Shown here piece after piece: positions 1-9,790 of a stretch of DNA of 64,000 nt. The first letter of the stretch is position 1; each line of letters opens with the position of its first letter. The notes below the pieces were generated by a model, which had not been told where the DNA came from, did not search any database, and worked only from the letters and a program-made list of their open reading frames with translations. A program made the translations under genes and the position numbers. Where the stretch lies: the NCBI RefSeq assembly GCF_026212465.1, contig NC_080055.1, forward strand, positions 19,411,451 to 19,475,450, read 5' to 3'. The stretch is from Amaranthus tricolor (lineage: Eukaryota > Streptophyta > Magnoliopsida > Caryophyllales > Amaranthaceae).

Positions 1-20
1 TCCATCCATCCGCAAAAGTC

Positions 21-207
21 TAGAGGTTATCAAAACAGATACGATGATTCCATATGTACCCGACCTTAAAATCAAACCCGAATTAATTCGACTTCAAAAT
101 GACTTTAAAATAATGTAAAACAATCAATGTGGACACAAGATCTGATTTTGAACCAACCCAAAACACTTACTTGAAATTGCGTCAATAACCCGAATGAACA
201 CCTCTGT
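21..207. mobile_element. Short hAT-like MITE, degenerate
   Basis: The left end reads TAGAGGTTATCAAAAC and the right end TGAACACCTCTG, close to inverted copies of the termini of the larger hAT element at 8062-9782. CCCGAA-type subterminal motifs lie just inside the right end. Candidate 8-bp flanks agree at only about 5 of 8 positions, so this is an old or imperfect copy. Confidence 0.4.
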
Positions 208-639
208 GCGAAACAATAAGGAAAATCAATACATGCGTATGGTGCATTATATTGTTGCAGGTTGATTCCCAAACATGTACCATATTTCCGCAAAAAAATT
301 CGCCCTATGTGGAGGAGCATTCACCTGTAAATGTAATGCCAGAAGATCCGAATCCTCAGGCCAAATAATTTTTCAACATTCTAAGTGCTACAAACAATCC
401 ATTGTATTCTAGGTGCGAAACTTACTCTCAGATGTCGATTATAGGGACAATGATGAATTGAAAGACATATTATAATTGTTCAAAGAGTTTGTATGACACA
501 AAGAAGCTAATTTAAAGGCTGAGATTGCCATCAGAGATGATTAATTATTGCATTAATGGGTGTATATCTACTAAGGTCATACTGCGAATGCTAAACATTG
601 CAGATAAGTTAGAGGCGATGTTGGAAAAAGACATATTCC

Positions 640-960
640 AAGGAGACGATTTATCTATCTTCTCATAGGTCCACAATTACAACGATTGTATGCCTCTCAA
701 GTTACTATCGGTGAAATAAGATGGCACCTTGAGCACAACATAGAAGAGGGTTATGTCATCCATCAAACTCAAAGGTTTGGTTAAATTTTATCGCAACACA
801 TCCATAGTTTGTCGTTGAGATGAGAAATGTGGGACTCGATTTTTATACAGATGGTTTTAACCAATTTGGAAACTCGAGAACGAAATATTCATCATGGCAT
901 GTGATTTTGACACCTCAAAACCTCTCTGTGTGGATGTGGCACGAATTAAAAGTCTTTACA
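640..960 (+). pseudogene. CACTA (TNP2-like) transposase fragment
   Basis: Translation across 840-945 reads DFYTDGFNQFGN followed by YSSWHVILTPQNLSVWMW. This matches the conserved block of TNP2-type CACTA transposases, where a catalytic Asp in a DGF/DGMNPF motif is followed by a W-PV-L-P-NLPPW segment. Stops and frame changes surround it and no CACTA termini were found nearby, so it is an isolated relic. A related, better preserved copy lies at 34030-37190. Confidence 0.5.
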
Positions 961-1239
961 GTTCTTCGCACTAAACACATTCTGTTGGATCAATAAAGAT
1001 GGGAATCCATGTTGCATGCTGGAGGGATGCTCTATACCATATGCGCACTATCAGGTGCAACTTGATAATGTTAAAGCATATGAGTGGTACAATGCTCCTC
1101 TATGCACATGTAAACATACCCAAGTGCTGAGACAATGCAACATATGTCGGATTCGGGTATAGATCCCAAGCAAACTTTACAAATAACATTAATTAATTCA
1201 TTTAAAGAAGCAAAGACAAATGTAAATAAAGTGTAAGGA

Positions 1240-2140
1240 GGGAATGAGATACCTGATCAATTCTCAGCAGATCCAACTGATCACAGTAGAAGCCCAAACC
1301 TCCAAACGTGTGTGTCCATGTACGCATCGCAAGCGACCATCTTGTTCCCAATGGAGCATCATCTTTTGGCTCTTGGGGAGAAGTAACAGCACCACAACCA
1401 ACTGATGGTAATGACTCGCTAATGCATTTGTGTTCCTAAGCCTATAATTGTCACATATAAATGAAAAACTAATAATAATTAATTATGTGACTTAAAAAGA
1501 TTCAACATGTTAACCTAAAGAAGTACTAGTGGTCCATATATCTTCTTCATGTTCTTTTTTAATGCAAGACATAACCTTTTGCATAGGTAGCCCAATGCGC
1601 AAATCCCTAGCTATATGCTTCAATACGCTCCTAGCGTTGATCCAATAAGGTAATACAGAGCATGTGGATCTCAACGCCACTCTTTTCAGTGAAAATATGA
1701 CACTGATTAGGTAGAATAAGTATGCCTTGGTGTACCTCTCAATAATATTCTCCTCATCTGTACCAATAGGATCCTCAGGTGTCAATTAACCAAGTAAGCT
1801 TCGATGCATTACCTCGAGACATATCATCGCAAGGGAATTGTCCTAGTACCCGCTCACTATGTCTTGTTAGCTATGAAGTTGGTGACAACTGTGGACATGA
1901 CGTGCCTCTTAATATAAAGGCGTGAACAAGGATATCCAACAAGGTGATCGTCGCCTCACCTAGTGGGAGATGGAAGGTATGTGTCTCTTTGCGCCATATC
2001 TTAACCAACCCAATAAACAGAGATCGATCAAAATGGTCATACGTGGCTTGATGAAAATCATAGAGTTTGGCTCTATGAAGATATTGGATAATACAACTAT
2101 CAATCGCCCATGGATCTGAGTCGAGATGCCTACAAAAAGT
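1240..2140 (-). pseudogene. Plant mobile domain (PMD) protein pseudogene
   Basis: On the minus strand the 2127-1921 segment translates without a stop and contains WRKETHTFHLPLGEATITL, the hallmark of the plant mobile domain (W-x-ETHTFH-P-GE-T-TL). Further along, 1785-1510 carries ERYTKAYLFYLI followed by a degenerate LRYLP-like stretch, the second PMD signature. Stops lie between the blocks (1786-1914). PMD proteins (MAIL1/MAIN-like, 'phosphatase 7 long form homolog-like') occur both as host genes and as passengers of Gypsy and MULE elements. Fragmentation and the surrounding relics argue for a dead, TE-associated copy. It could be a multi-exon gene with unseen introns, but in-frame stops make that unlikely. 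Confidence 0.65.
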
Positions 2141-3320
2141 GTATCTGTGTTAGAAACCTACAAATAATAAAAATGTTAGTATTGTGATTATATGTAATAC
2201 TAAAGTATATGCAATATATAATATGTACATGGGCATCCCATAATTAAGTTCGCTTGTGGTCTATATGCAATATGAGGACGTTAGGGTCATTGGACCCTGG
2301 AGCTGTTGGATCCATCAAGATCTACAAAGCAATTTAATGTTTTCATTTTAGTTTTTACTGGTTATAGATAATGTTAAAGCTATGGTTATCCCATAATCAT
2401 TGTATTAGACAATCCTACAAAGGCTTTAGCAAGATCATTATCATTATAAAATGCTAGTTTTATAGAACTTGTACATATGTCAATATTCATTCCTTTTCTA
2501 CCAATACGTAGAAGTGTAAATAAAGAAGCTCTTTTATTCCTTACTGTTTAATTTTCCAAAAGAAAGTTATACCTACAAACAATGAACGTGAACAATTTTT
2601 TTACGTAAGCATGACACATAATCTCACTGTTTATTAAACATTTTATCACTACTTACATTCTTCATTTCTAGTAGTTCAAAGTACACCAAGCTCAGTTCAA
2701 GCACGTGTTATGTATGTAAAGTTGTAAACATGACTAGCCCATCCCGAAGCAAACCATAACAAACTATCCTTTATTTCTTGATTAATTTTTTAGGCTTATT
2801 ATTCTTTTAGTTAGAGCCTGGAAGTAGGAACGCTGGGCTGATTCGAGTTTAGAGCTTGCGACTCCGAAAATTTGATCCAACTCTTTAAGCTTAAGAAGTT
2901 CCGAATTGGAATTCAATTTGCGCACATAATTATTAATTTAAGCATAAACATACAAATCTTCATTTAATTCTTTCGAGAAAAGCATGGACATTTCTTCATC
3001 ATCATCATCATTGTCATTATCATCTCAATCAATCTCGCCCAAGGCAAGGTCTCGAGAGGGTGGAAAAGAAGGTAGATCAATACCCTCGTCACGAGTCAAG
3101 AGGAGGTTGCGATCGAAGAGAGCCCCTCAACTCGAATATTGCCTGACATATGAGGTCCTCACAAAGGAAAAGCCTACGAAAGAAAACAAAAGACAAAAAG
3201 CACAAGAGCTTACGAACATAACATCAACCAGGAAAACAAAACTAATCATACTACAAGCAAATAAAAATGACTAGGTTAACTCTAGAAAAAAAGTACGTAA
3301 GAAGATTAATGAGATTCACG
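2141..3320. other. Intergenic, no gene recognised
   Basis: AT-rich sequence. A 96-codon open frame at 2984-3274 (+) begins with a serine run from a TCA repeat, then basic residues; it resembles no family I know and has no supporting context, so I do not call it a gene. Confidence 0.4.
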
Positions 3321-3321
3321 T

Positions 3322-3600
3322 ACGCGGATTTGTTCCTCCCACGTTCTCTTAGGTCTCCTTTGACCTCTTTTACAATCAAATATGATGATTTCTATTCTTC
3401 TCACTGTATGTTAGCCTTCTTTTGCACATGACTAAACCTCCTCAATCTATCTTCATGCAACTTTGTAGAATCGGAGCAACCCCTTGCCTAACTCTAATAA
3501 CCTCATTCATGATGCTATTCATCCTGGTGTGACCACATATCCATCTAAGTACACACATCTCGACAACTTCCATCTTTCTCTCATGGGTTTTCTTAATATT
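3322..3600 (-). pseudogene. LINE (non-LTR) reverse transcriptase C-terminal relic
   Basis: The minus strand translates to WICGHTRMNSIMNEVIRVRQ and, after stops, RGQRRPKRTWEEQI. These match the C-terminal end of plant L1-type ORF2 proteins, where a CG-TR-D-IRNE-IR segment is followed by LRWFGHV and GRPKKTW motifs. The middle LRWFGHV block is degraded. There is no poly(A) tail or upstream RT domain, so it is an old truncated fragment. Confidence 0.6.
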
Positions 3601-3820
3601 TCATCCCATATTACAAGGTGGGCCTACTGCTACAAAATAGAATTTATCTTTTAGTTTAGGCGGGAATTATTTATACCCAAGTAGCTGCCTTGGTATATAG
3701 TGAACAAAAATGAATATTATATGTACACATTAAGGATAAAAGGTAGAATTAACAAAAATGATTTGTTCTTCAAGAAACCAATAAAAAATCAATTAAGAAA
3801 CAAATAGATAATAATGTAGG

Positions 3821-4071
3821 CGATAATGATAGTCTGCAAGAAAAGAAAAATGTTAAAATGTGACATTCAATAGATGGATATAAAATATCAAATTTTTATC
3901 TTGAAATGTCAAAAAGGACAAAAAAATTATATCTTTAAGCAATTGAACTTTGTGCCAGATAAATTTACAAGTGTTAAATTGAAAGAAGATATTTGAGAGC
4001 TATGAGAGTTTTTAATGGAGGAAGCGACGATTGCAATTTAGAGAGAAAAATGGGGTACTAGCCTGAGGAAG
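3821..4071. repeat. Direct repeat R1 (~250 bp)
   Basis: The block from CGATAATGATAGTCTGCAAG to GGGGTACTAGCCTGAGGAAG is repeated in the same orientation at 5912-6157 with scattered substitutions and small indels. The two copies abut the left and right edges of the LTR-like block 4072-5911. No coding content is evident. Confidence 0.75.
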
Positions 4072-5911
4072 TGATGAGTATAATAAACCCAATTTTGGTT
4101 CCTTTTATGCGTTATAATTGTTATATTTCTTTGCGGTTTTTGTTACATCGCAATCCATTTTCTTGGTTTACATCCCTTTTTGAGGAAAGCATGTGTTTAT
4201 TCGTGTTTTTATAGGTTTTCCACCTTTTTTCGAGCAAAGGCGTGTTAGGGACGATGCCTAATCCTTCTGAAGTTTTGAGGAAAAACGGATCAAAGCCGAG
4301 AAAGAAATGAGGATAAGAGGTGAAAAAGAAGTCAAACCCAAGCGAAGAAGAATTCATTTAAAGAAAGAGTAGTCCATTAAATGGCTCATGGAAGTTGAAA
4401 CATCAAGAAATTAATAGATCTCTTGGAAGCATGCAAAAATTAGTTTTGTTAGCTTCGAATCGATTGGTCACACGTCGAATTCGAAGTTCTAACGAAGAAG
4501 TTACGATTTTTCCAAAATGGCAACGATCAAGCAAAAATAAGCTACGAGGTCAGAGTGTTGACGATTGATCGTTCCATGTGGAACGACTAATCGTTCCCCT
4601 CAATCCATTGCCAACCAGAAGCAAAAGAAAAAGACGTTTCTAAGGGGCCTCCAACCTGCGACCCCTAAAATGCATGCAATAGCACCAACCAACTGAGTTC
4701 TCTGCATCTTATGATACTCTTGCACGCGGGCTGCATATAGATGTACTTTCTTAGGCCTAATTCAATGGATGACAATCTTCAAAACCAGAAGCAGCGAATA
4801 AAGAAGGGGGCTATACCATTTCTTTTAGTTCTTTCTTTCTCTTTTCCCTTTTTACTCTCATGAACCCCATTTTTATTTTTTTAAGTTTATTGTGTTAATC
4901 TAATATCTTCCATCAGGATTTTAATTTTATAGTTTATTTTGGTTAGATTTTCTTAATTTTATCCATTGATGGTATTTATTTGAAGCTTAATGCTACTTTC
5001 ATGGTTGTTGATGATATAGAAATTTATGGTTTTTTTTTTTCACTTCTCTAATCATGTTCATATTTTGTGGGTAACTTATAATCCTTTATTATTTTAGTAT
5101 TTTATTATTTATTTCTTGATTTGAGTTGATTTATAATATTTCTCTATTTTTCTTGATTATTTCTTTTGTCATGTTCATTTTTAAGTTATTGGTGCTAGAA
5201 TGGTTTTATTTGTTGTTGATGATTTTGTTAGTTGCGATGTTGATTAGTGAGTAGTTATCTACGGTTAGGGGAATGGATTGATTATGGTGGATAATGGGTC
5301 AATGTTGGTTTGATTGTGAACCCAAAAAGTGGGTCACTCCGCTTATTGTGTCAAGGTCACTGAATCGCCTTTCAAGCACCAACAAGAGTTGGGTTTGTTG
5401 GAGTTTTGACTTCCTTTCAATGGTCGGAGTTGAGGGTAAGGGATCAACGAGAGTTGAACCTTGCACTCACCTTGCAGATTGGGAGTCTCACCCTTCGCCT
5501 ACGAGAGTAGGGAGGGATTGACGGGTTGTTGGATATTTGTTGCCCGTGGTTCTTATTCTCGCTCACGAAAGTGAGGGGAATGAGATTCTCGAAGAGCGAT
5601 TTATCTAGGATTTGATCGCTCTTCGTATTTGAATTCACACCTTTACTACTCAACAATTAACCCGAAGTAGACCCTTAACTTGTCATATGAAGTCTATTGC
5701 ATGTAAGTCAGCCCCTACCTTGGTGTTTTCTTTCTTTATTTTTTTTAATTACAATCATAGTTTAAACTATCATCTAACCTTACCTTATGTTATCCCAACA
5801 CCTAAAGAGGCCATAAGTCTCGCATTCCACTCCTTGTGTTCGACCCGTATGTGCTACAACATCGTGCACTTACGGTAACTCACATGTTGAGATAAATTTG
5901 TGTGAACAAGA
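4072..5911 (+). mobile_element. LTR-like noncoding block (probable Gypsy solo LTR or relic)
   Basis: The block opens with TGATGAGTATAATAAACCC and near its end carries CTCCTTGTGTTCGACCCGTA and GTGCACTTACGGTAACTCAC. Both resemble the start and end of long Tat/Ogre-type LTRs in eudicots. No gag or pol is present. An inverted repeat CGTTCCATGTGGAACG sits near 4570-4590. It is bounded on both sides by R1/R2 rather than by a 5-bp target duplication, so insertion as a simple solo LTR is not proven. Short open frames inside it are not supported. Confidence 0.45.
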
Positions 5912-6157
5912 CGATAAATGAGTCTGCAAGAAAAGAAAAATGCCAAAATGTGACATTCAATAGATAAGTAAAATATCAAATTTTTATCCTAAAATGTCAA
6001 AAATGACAAGAAAAATTATATCTTGCAATTGAAGTTTGTGCCAGATAAATTTACAAGTGTTAAATTGAAAGAAGATATTTAAAAGCTATGAGATTTTTTA
6101 ATGAAGAAAGTGACGATTGCAATTTAGAGAGAAAAATGGGGTACTAACTTGAGGGAG
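5912..6157. repeat. Direct repeat R2 (~246 bp)
   Basis: Second copy of the block at 3821-4071, sharing the TTTGTGCCAGATAAATTTAC core and the GGGGTACTA end. The copies have clearly diverged, so the duplication is not recent. Confidence 0.75.
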
Positions 6158-6449
6158 AAGAAGCTTGGCATTTTGTAGCATATGGGGTACTCATAGTTGG
6201 TGATTAGTAAGCTAATTTAAAAGTCAGCTCAATAATCTCCCGTTGTTACAAACAACAGTAATTATTAAGATGACTTTTGACTCTGTTTAATAATTGGTTG
6301 CTGTTATTAACAACGGACAATGTCTTTCCGCAAGCTCGAGTGAAAGATGCTTATATTGATCATAATATTGTTTGAACACTTACTTTTTTAATTTTTATTA
6401 AAAAGGGGTTAGATTTTGTTTAGTTTTTCAACCAGTTTTGTTTGATATC

Positions 6450-6732
6450 GCCGTCTTGTGTGAGACTGTTTCACCATGATATGGACCCATACAAGCATCC
6501 TATATCCTTTATATTTCAAAAAACAAATAAAAATTAGTTAAACTTAAAAAGCAAATAATTGTCGTAATTTACTCTAAACTAATTTTTAATAAATTAGAAT
6601 TGGACCAACCCATATTAAGCCATCTCAACATGAGATGATCTTGATAAAAATTTGTCATAATTTTTTTTTACAGCCTAATGACTTGCTTGTATGGACTCAT
6701 TTCATGATGAGATGGTCTTATACAAGACTTGC
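6450..6732. mobile_element. Foldback MITE with ~48-bp terminal inverted repeats
   Basis: The left arm (GCCGTCTTGTGTGAGAC ... CCATACAAGC) pairs with the right arm (GCTTGTATGG ... CAAGACTTGC). Flanks TGATATC and TGATGTC match at 6 of 7 positions and may be the target duplication. It ends only about 27 bp upstream of the first promoter motif of the snoRNA unit. A 116-codon open frame across it (6635-6985) runs through promoter and leader sequence and is not a gene. Confidence 0.65.
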
Positions 6733-6758
6733 TGATGTCCCTAATCACGTTACACAAT

Positions 6759-6840
6759 TGGGCCAAACTTTTAAGACCCGACAAAGCCCATCATCAGGAA
6801 GAAACCCTAAGAATCCTTCTTCTCATCGCTTCCTTATAAA
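6759..6840 (+). promoter_or_regulatory. Site II + telo-box + TATA promoter of the snoRNA unit
   Basis: In order: TGGGCC at 6759-6764 (site II), AGCCCA at 6785-6790 (site II, reverse), AAACCCTA at 6802-6809 (telo-box) and TTATAAA at 6834-6840 (TATA). A pyrimidine-rich leader (6885-6925) follows. Site II plus telo-box is the established arrangement for plant ribosomal-protein and snoRNA genes. The predicted Pol II start is about 6865-6875. A splice-donor-like GTAAGT lies at 7053, so the snoRNAs could be intronic or part of an exonic polycistronic precursor; the sequence does not decide. Confidence 0.7.
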
Positions 6841-7177
6841 CTGCTCATCCACTCTCCATCAATCACCAATAGCATTCTCGTTTTCTCCCCCTCCCCTCCC
6901 CTCCTCCCCTCCCCTCCCCTTACCCAATTTTCCCCAAAACAATTGTAATTTTGTATCTATTATTTTTTTCGCAGCGATTTTCTAGAATCCTTCGTTTATT
7001 CAATCGATTTATTATGAGGACGATGAAGAACTTATGAAAGGTCTCGTTCGTCGTAAGTGCGATCTTTTTCGCCTTGCCGACCATTCTGGTATATCACCAC
7101 CCATAAACCGAGTTCTCTTATTATCTCATCAATCCCTTTTCTGTTAATGTTTGTTGTGAATAATTTTTCTTTGTTTT

Positions 7178-7260
7178 TGGCTGATGATTAGACTTTTACA
7201 ATAGACAAGCATATGGCTGAATCTATTCATGTTGATCACCTAATCTTCTCTCTGAGGCCT
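7178..7260 (+). ncRNA. C/D-box snoRNA, U27/snR74 family (guides 18S Am28)
   Basis: Box C is CTGATGA at 7181-7187, box D' CTGA at 7217-7220, a degenerate C' TTGATCA at 7232-7238, and box D CTGA at 7252-7255. Immediately upstream of D', AGACAAGCATATG (7203-7215) is perfectly complementary to CAUAUGCUUGUCU near the 5' end of 18S rRNA, with one further G-U pair. Counting five nucleotides from D' selects the A at yeast position 28, the site guided by U27/snR74. I recognise no rRNA match upstream of box D. The terminal stem is weak (GGC/GCC). It acts in the nucleolus with fibrillarin in ribosome maturation. It shares a transcription unit with the U80-type snoRNA 130 bp downstream. Confidence 0.82.
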
Positions 7261-7390
7261 TTTTCTTCAAATCAAATTAGTTTTTTAAATTTCTTTTGAC
7301 GTACTTTGATTGGATTTGGTTATTATTCAATGGATTTGATTTGTTTAAATTGGACAATTTTTCATTAAAATTAAATAGGAATGATAGTTT

Positions 7391-7480
7391 GAGGTCAACT
7401 GATGATTTAAATGCATAGTTCAGATGATAATCTGTGATTAATTAAATCTTATTAGTCTTTCGCTCCTATCTGATGACCTC
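7391..7480 (+). ncRNA. C/D-box snoRNA, U80/snR60 family (two 25S rRNA guides)
   Basis: A perfect 7-bp terminal stem GAGGTCA (7391-7397)/TGACCTC (7474-7480) encloses box C CTGATGA (7399-7405) and box D CTGA (7470-7473). ATTAGTCTTTCGCTCCTAT (7451-7469) directly upstream of D pairs over 19 nt with 25S AUAGGGGCGAAAGACUAAU (one wobble pair), selecting the second G of AUAGG. GCATAGTTCA (7413-7422), next to degenerate D'/C' boxes, pairs with UGAACUAUGC about 90 nt upstream in 25S. This double-guide pair is the signature of U80/snR60 (yeast Am817 and Gm908, numbering from memory). The exact D' box is ambiguous (CAGA or a neighbour), so the first site is uncertain by a few nucleotides. Confidence 0.9.
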
Positions 7481-8053
7481 TTGAATTAATGTTTTATAAA
7501 ATTTGAATCCATATTTCAAATTTAGGCAATGATTTCAAATTGATCTCCTTGAACCGTGCTTTGATTATTCTGACACCTCTGGTATGAGAATTGCTTAATT
7601 TCAATTTTAAATTTAGGTTTTTTACTGAGAAGATTAAGCAATTTTCTTAGTCAAATCTGAAATAATTGAATGATTCGAGTGGTTATTCAGGCAACCCCCT
7701 AGCACTGTCAATTGATAAGGGAGGTGTTACTCTGCTCGTAAATTGATTCTTCAGCTCTTCAGATTTGCCGACTTTTTGGATGAAGCAAATCTAGTAAAGC
7801 TCAAGAAAATTTTATCATTAATCCTTGTATTGTTTATAATATTACCTTGAACAATTTGTTGGCGAAAAGTTGAATCAAAGAGGTTGTCTGATCGGAACTT
7901 CGATCAAGAAATGTTGGACTTATAATCGAGACTTGGACAGTTTAAAATATGGACAGTTTAAAATCCTAGTGAATAAGCTTTAAAGTAAGCCACATAAATT
8001 TTCTTGTGTATAATCTCAACAATATAATAACCGAAGGGGTGAGGAACTATATT
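7481..8053. other. Downstream of snoRNA unit, nothing certain
   Basis: No further guide with an rRNA match was recognised. A CTGA at about 7570 and a possible hairpin at 7677-7738 (ACCCCCT with AGGGAGGT, closed by CGAG/CTCG) are the only snoRNA-like hints. The sequence is otherwise AT-rich and without a convincing open frame. Confidence 0.4.
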
Positions 8054-8522
8054 GATGAGATTAGAGCTGTTCAAAACAAACCCGATCCGAAAATCCGACC
8101 CGAAATCGAAATTATCTGACCCGAAAAAATGTAAGTTTTTAGGTTTACCGAACCGCAATTACCCGAACCGATACTTCACTCGAACCATTTGATTATCGAA
8201 AAGGGCAAAATCGAACTCGAACTGTAACCGAATTTTATAACCGACATATAAACCTTAACCGATGTTACCCGAACTGAACAGAGATCGACCCGAGTCAAAT
8301 CCGACCCGAATTATGCACGTAACCGAATGTAACCTGACTAAAACCGATTAAGATCGAACTGTTTTTAACCCGAACTGATACAAACCCGATCGATTATTAA
8401 TCGAATATTTTTTAACCCGAACTGATACAAACCCGAACTGATTGTAAATCGAACTGTTATAAATCCGAATAAAATTTTCATCTAATTTTAGCAAATTAAG
8501 TCCAATTTCAGTTTTCGGGTCA

Positions 8523-8526
<4 letters not shown>

Positions 8527-8610
<84 letters not shown>
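8527..8610. repeat. TA dinucleotide array, ~42 units
   Basis: Uninterrupted alternating TA inside the hAT element, at the junction between the outer ACCCGAAC-rich part and the inner TGGGTCAACCCGACC-type part. Open frames reading Tyr-Ile repeats across it are artefacts. Confidence 0.97.
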
Positions 8611-8614
<4 letters not shown>

Positions 8615-8855
8615 TGACCCGACCTGATAACCTGATCTGAAACCGACTCGAAATTAGTGGGTTTAGGTTTAGATTTTTGACCCAATTAATTAAATGGGTC
8701 AACCCGACCTGATTTGTTTATTAAATGGGTTAGGTTCAGGTTGAATATTTAAACCCGAAAAAAACCTGTTTAACCCATTTATTAAATTTAAGACGGATCA
8801 ACATTTGCCAAATACTTCGTCAAACTAAGATAATACCAATTACCATGTATTGAGG

Positions 8856-8974
8856 GATTTGTCAGCTGAAGATGACTTTCAATAAGAACGGAAGTTGTCC
8901 CACATCGGCTAAGCGATTTGTCAGCTGAAGATGACTTTCAATAACAAAGGAAGTTGTCCCACATCGGCTACGAA
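8856..8974 (+). promoter_or_regulatory. Tandem 59-bp duplication of the U5 promoter, two USE elements
   Basis: GATTTGTCAGCTGAAGATGA begins at 8856 and again at 8915. Each copy ends with GTCCCACATCG (8897-8907 and 8956-8966), an exact match to the plant upstream sequence element RTCCCACATCG of snRNA genes. The proximal USE lies about 30 bp upstream of a TATA-like TTTTAAA (8997-9003), the wider spacing associated with Pol II rather than Pol III snRNA promoters. Confidence 0.88.
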
Positions 8975-9019
8975 AGATACTATTAAAAAAAAATCTTTTA
9001 AATCACTTTCACAGATCTC

Positions 9020-9148
9020 ATACCAACTTATGCAGTCACGCCGTGAGCACAAAGCAAACTATTCTTTCGCCTTTTACTAAAGAATACCGTGTGCTCGTTG
9101 TATTAAGTGGCATACGTTTATTTTTGGAGGAAGCCTTTAATTAAGGTT
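9020..9148 (+). ncRNA. U5 spliceosomal snRNA
   Basis: The invariant loop I sequence CGCCTTTTACT (9068-9078) is closed by TTCTTT (9062-9067)/AAAGAA (9079-9084), followed by ACCGTG. An outer helix GAGCAC (9045-9050)/GTGCTC (9091-9096) and a basal helix TATGC (9029-9033)/GCATA (9110-9114) complete stem I. The Sm site ATTTTTGG follows at 9119-9126, then a 3' stem-loop AGCCTT/AAGGTT. U5 loop I holds the exon ends in the spliceosome. Structure and promoter look intact, so this may be an active gene, although it lies inside a hAT element. The 5' end is estimated from TATA spacing and the 3' end from the last stem. I did not recognise the canonical plant 3' element. Confidence 0.92.
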
Positions 9149-9790
9149 AAATGGGTCAAATGACCTAAAATATATGTATTTAATGACCTAAAAAAAAAGT
9201 AGGTTAAATGGGTCATTAGCAAGTTGATCCGATCTGCTACAGATCAGGTCGGGGTTTCAATTTTGACCCATTAATTAAATGGGTTAGGTTCAGGTTAAGG
9301 GTTTATTGACCCATTTATATATGATCCGAACCTGAAAATGACCCAACCCGATCTGTTTGACACCTCTATCTGCTATATCTGATAAAATAATCGGTAATTA
9401 TTTTTTGTAAGTAAATGAGCATACATCAATTAAAAACCTGACTATTAACTTATTTCGATATTGACCCGATCAATAGTTATCCGTAACCGATAATATACTC
9501 GAAAAATAAAGCTCGAACCCGATCTGTATCTGAAAAAACCGAACCAATTAGTAATCGATGACAACCCGAGACCGATTGACACTCGACACGAACTTCAACC
9601 GACACCGAACTGATGCTAACCCGTTAGCTTGAATAACCGATCTCTAACCGAACCGTGACTAACCGACTCGACCCGAGTGTGACCCGTTGTAACACACAGC
9701 CGAAAAATAACCGATCCGAAATGCAACCGAACCGAATAACACCCGTCCGAAACCGACCCGATCAACCGAATGAACACCTCTAGATGAGAT

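Larger units (their letters stand above)
8062..9782. mobile_element. Non-autonomous hAT transposon carrying a U5 snRNA gene
   Basis: Terminal inverted repeats TAGAGCTGTTCA (8062) and TGAACACCTCTA (ending 9782) match at 11 of 12 positions. They are flanked by a perfect 8-bp target duplication GATGAGAT at 8054-8061 and 9783-9790, diagnostic of hAT. Inside, ACCCGAAC-type motifs are repeated dozens of times (8075-8490, 9440-9775), as expected for hAT subterminal transposase-binding sites. There is no transposase. A second hAT-like terminus, TTTGACACCTCTA, ends at 9368, suggesting a nested related element whose left end was not found. The cargo is a TA array (8527-8610) and a complete U5 snRNA gene with promoter. 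Confidence 0.88.

Noticed and set aside
2984..3274. 96-codon open frame with serine run
   Set aside because: Arises from a TCA microsatellite; no homology or gene context recognised.
6635..6985. 116-codon plus-strand open frame
   Set aside because: It runs from a foldback MITE through the snoRNA promoter motifs into a pyrimidine-rich leader; no domain resemblance.
7014..7144. Tiny overlapping ATG frames in the snoRNA leader (MRTMKNL and a 37-codon frame)
   Set aside because: Short, no homology, and placed in a transcript that is better explained as a snoRNA precursor.
7500..7740. Possible third snoRNA (CTGA at about 7570) and a hairpin at 7677-7738
   Set aside because: No rRNA or snRNA complementarity recognised, no terminal stem or ACA box.
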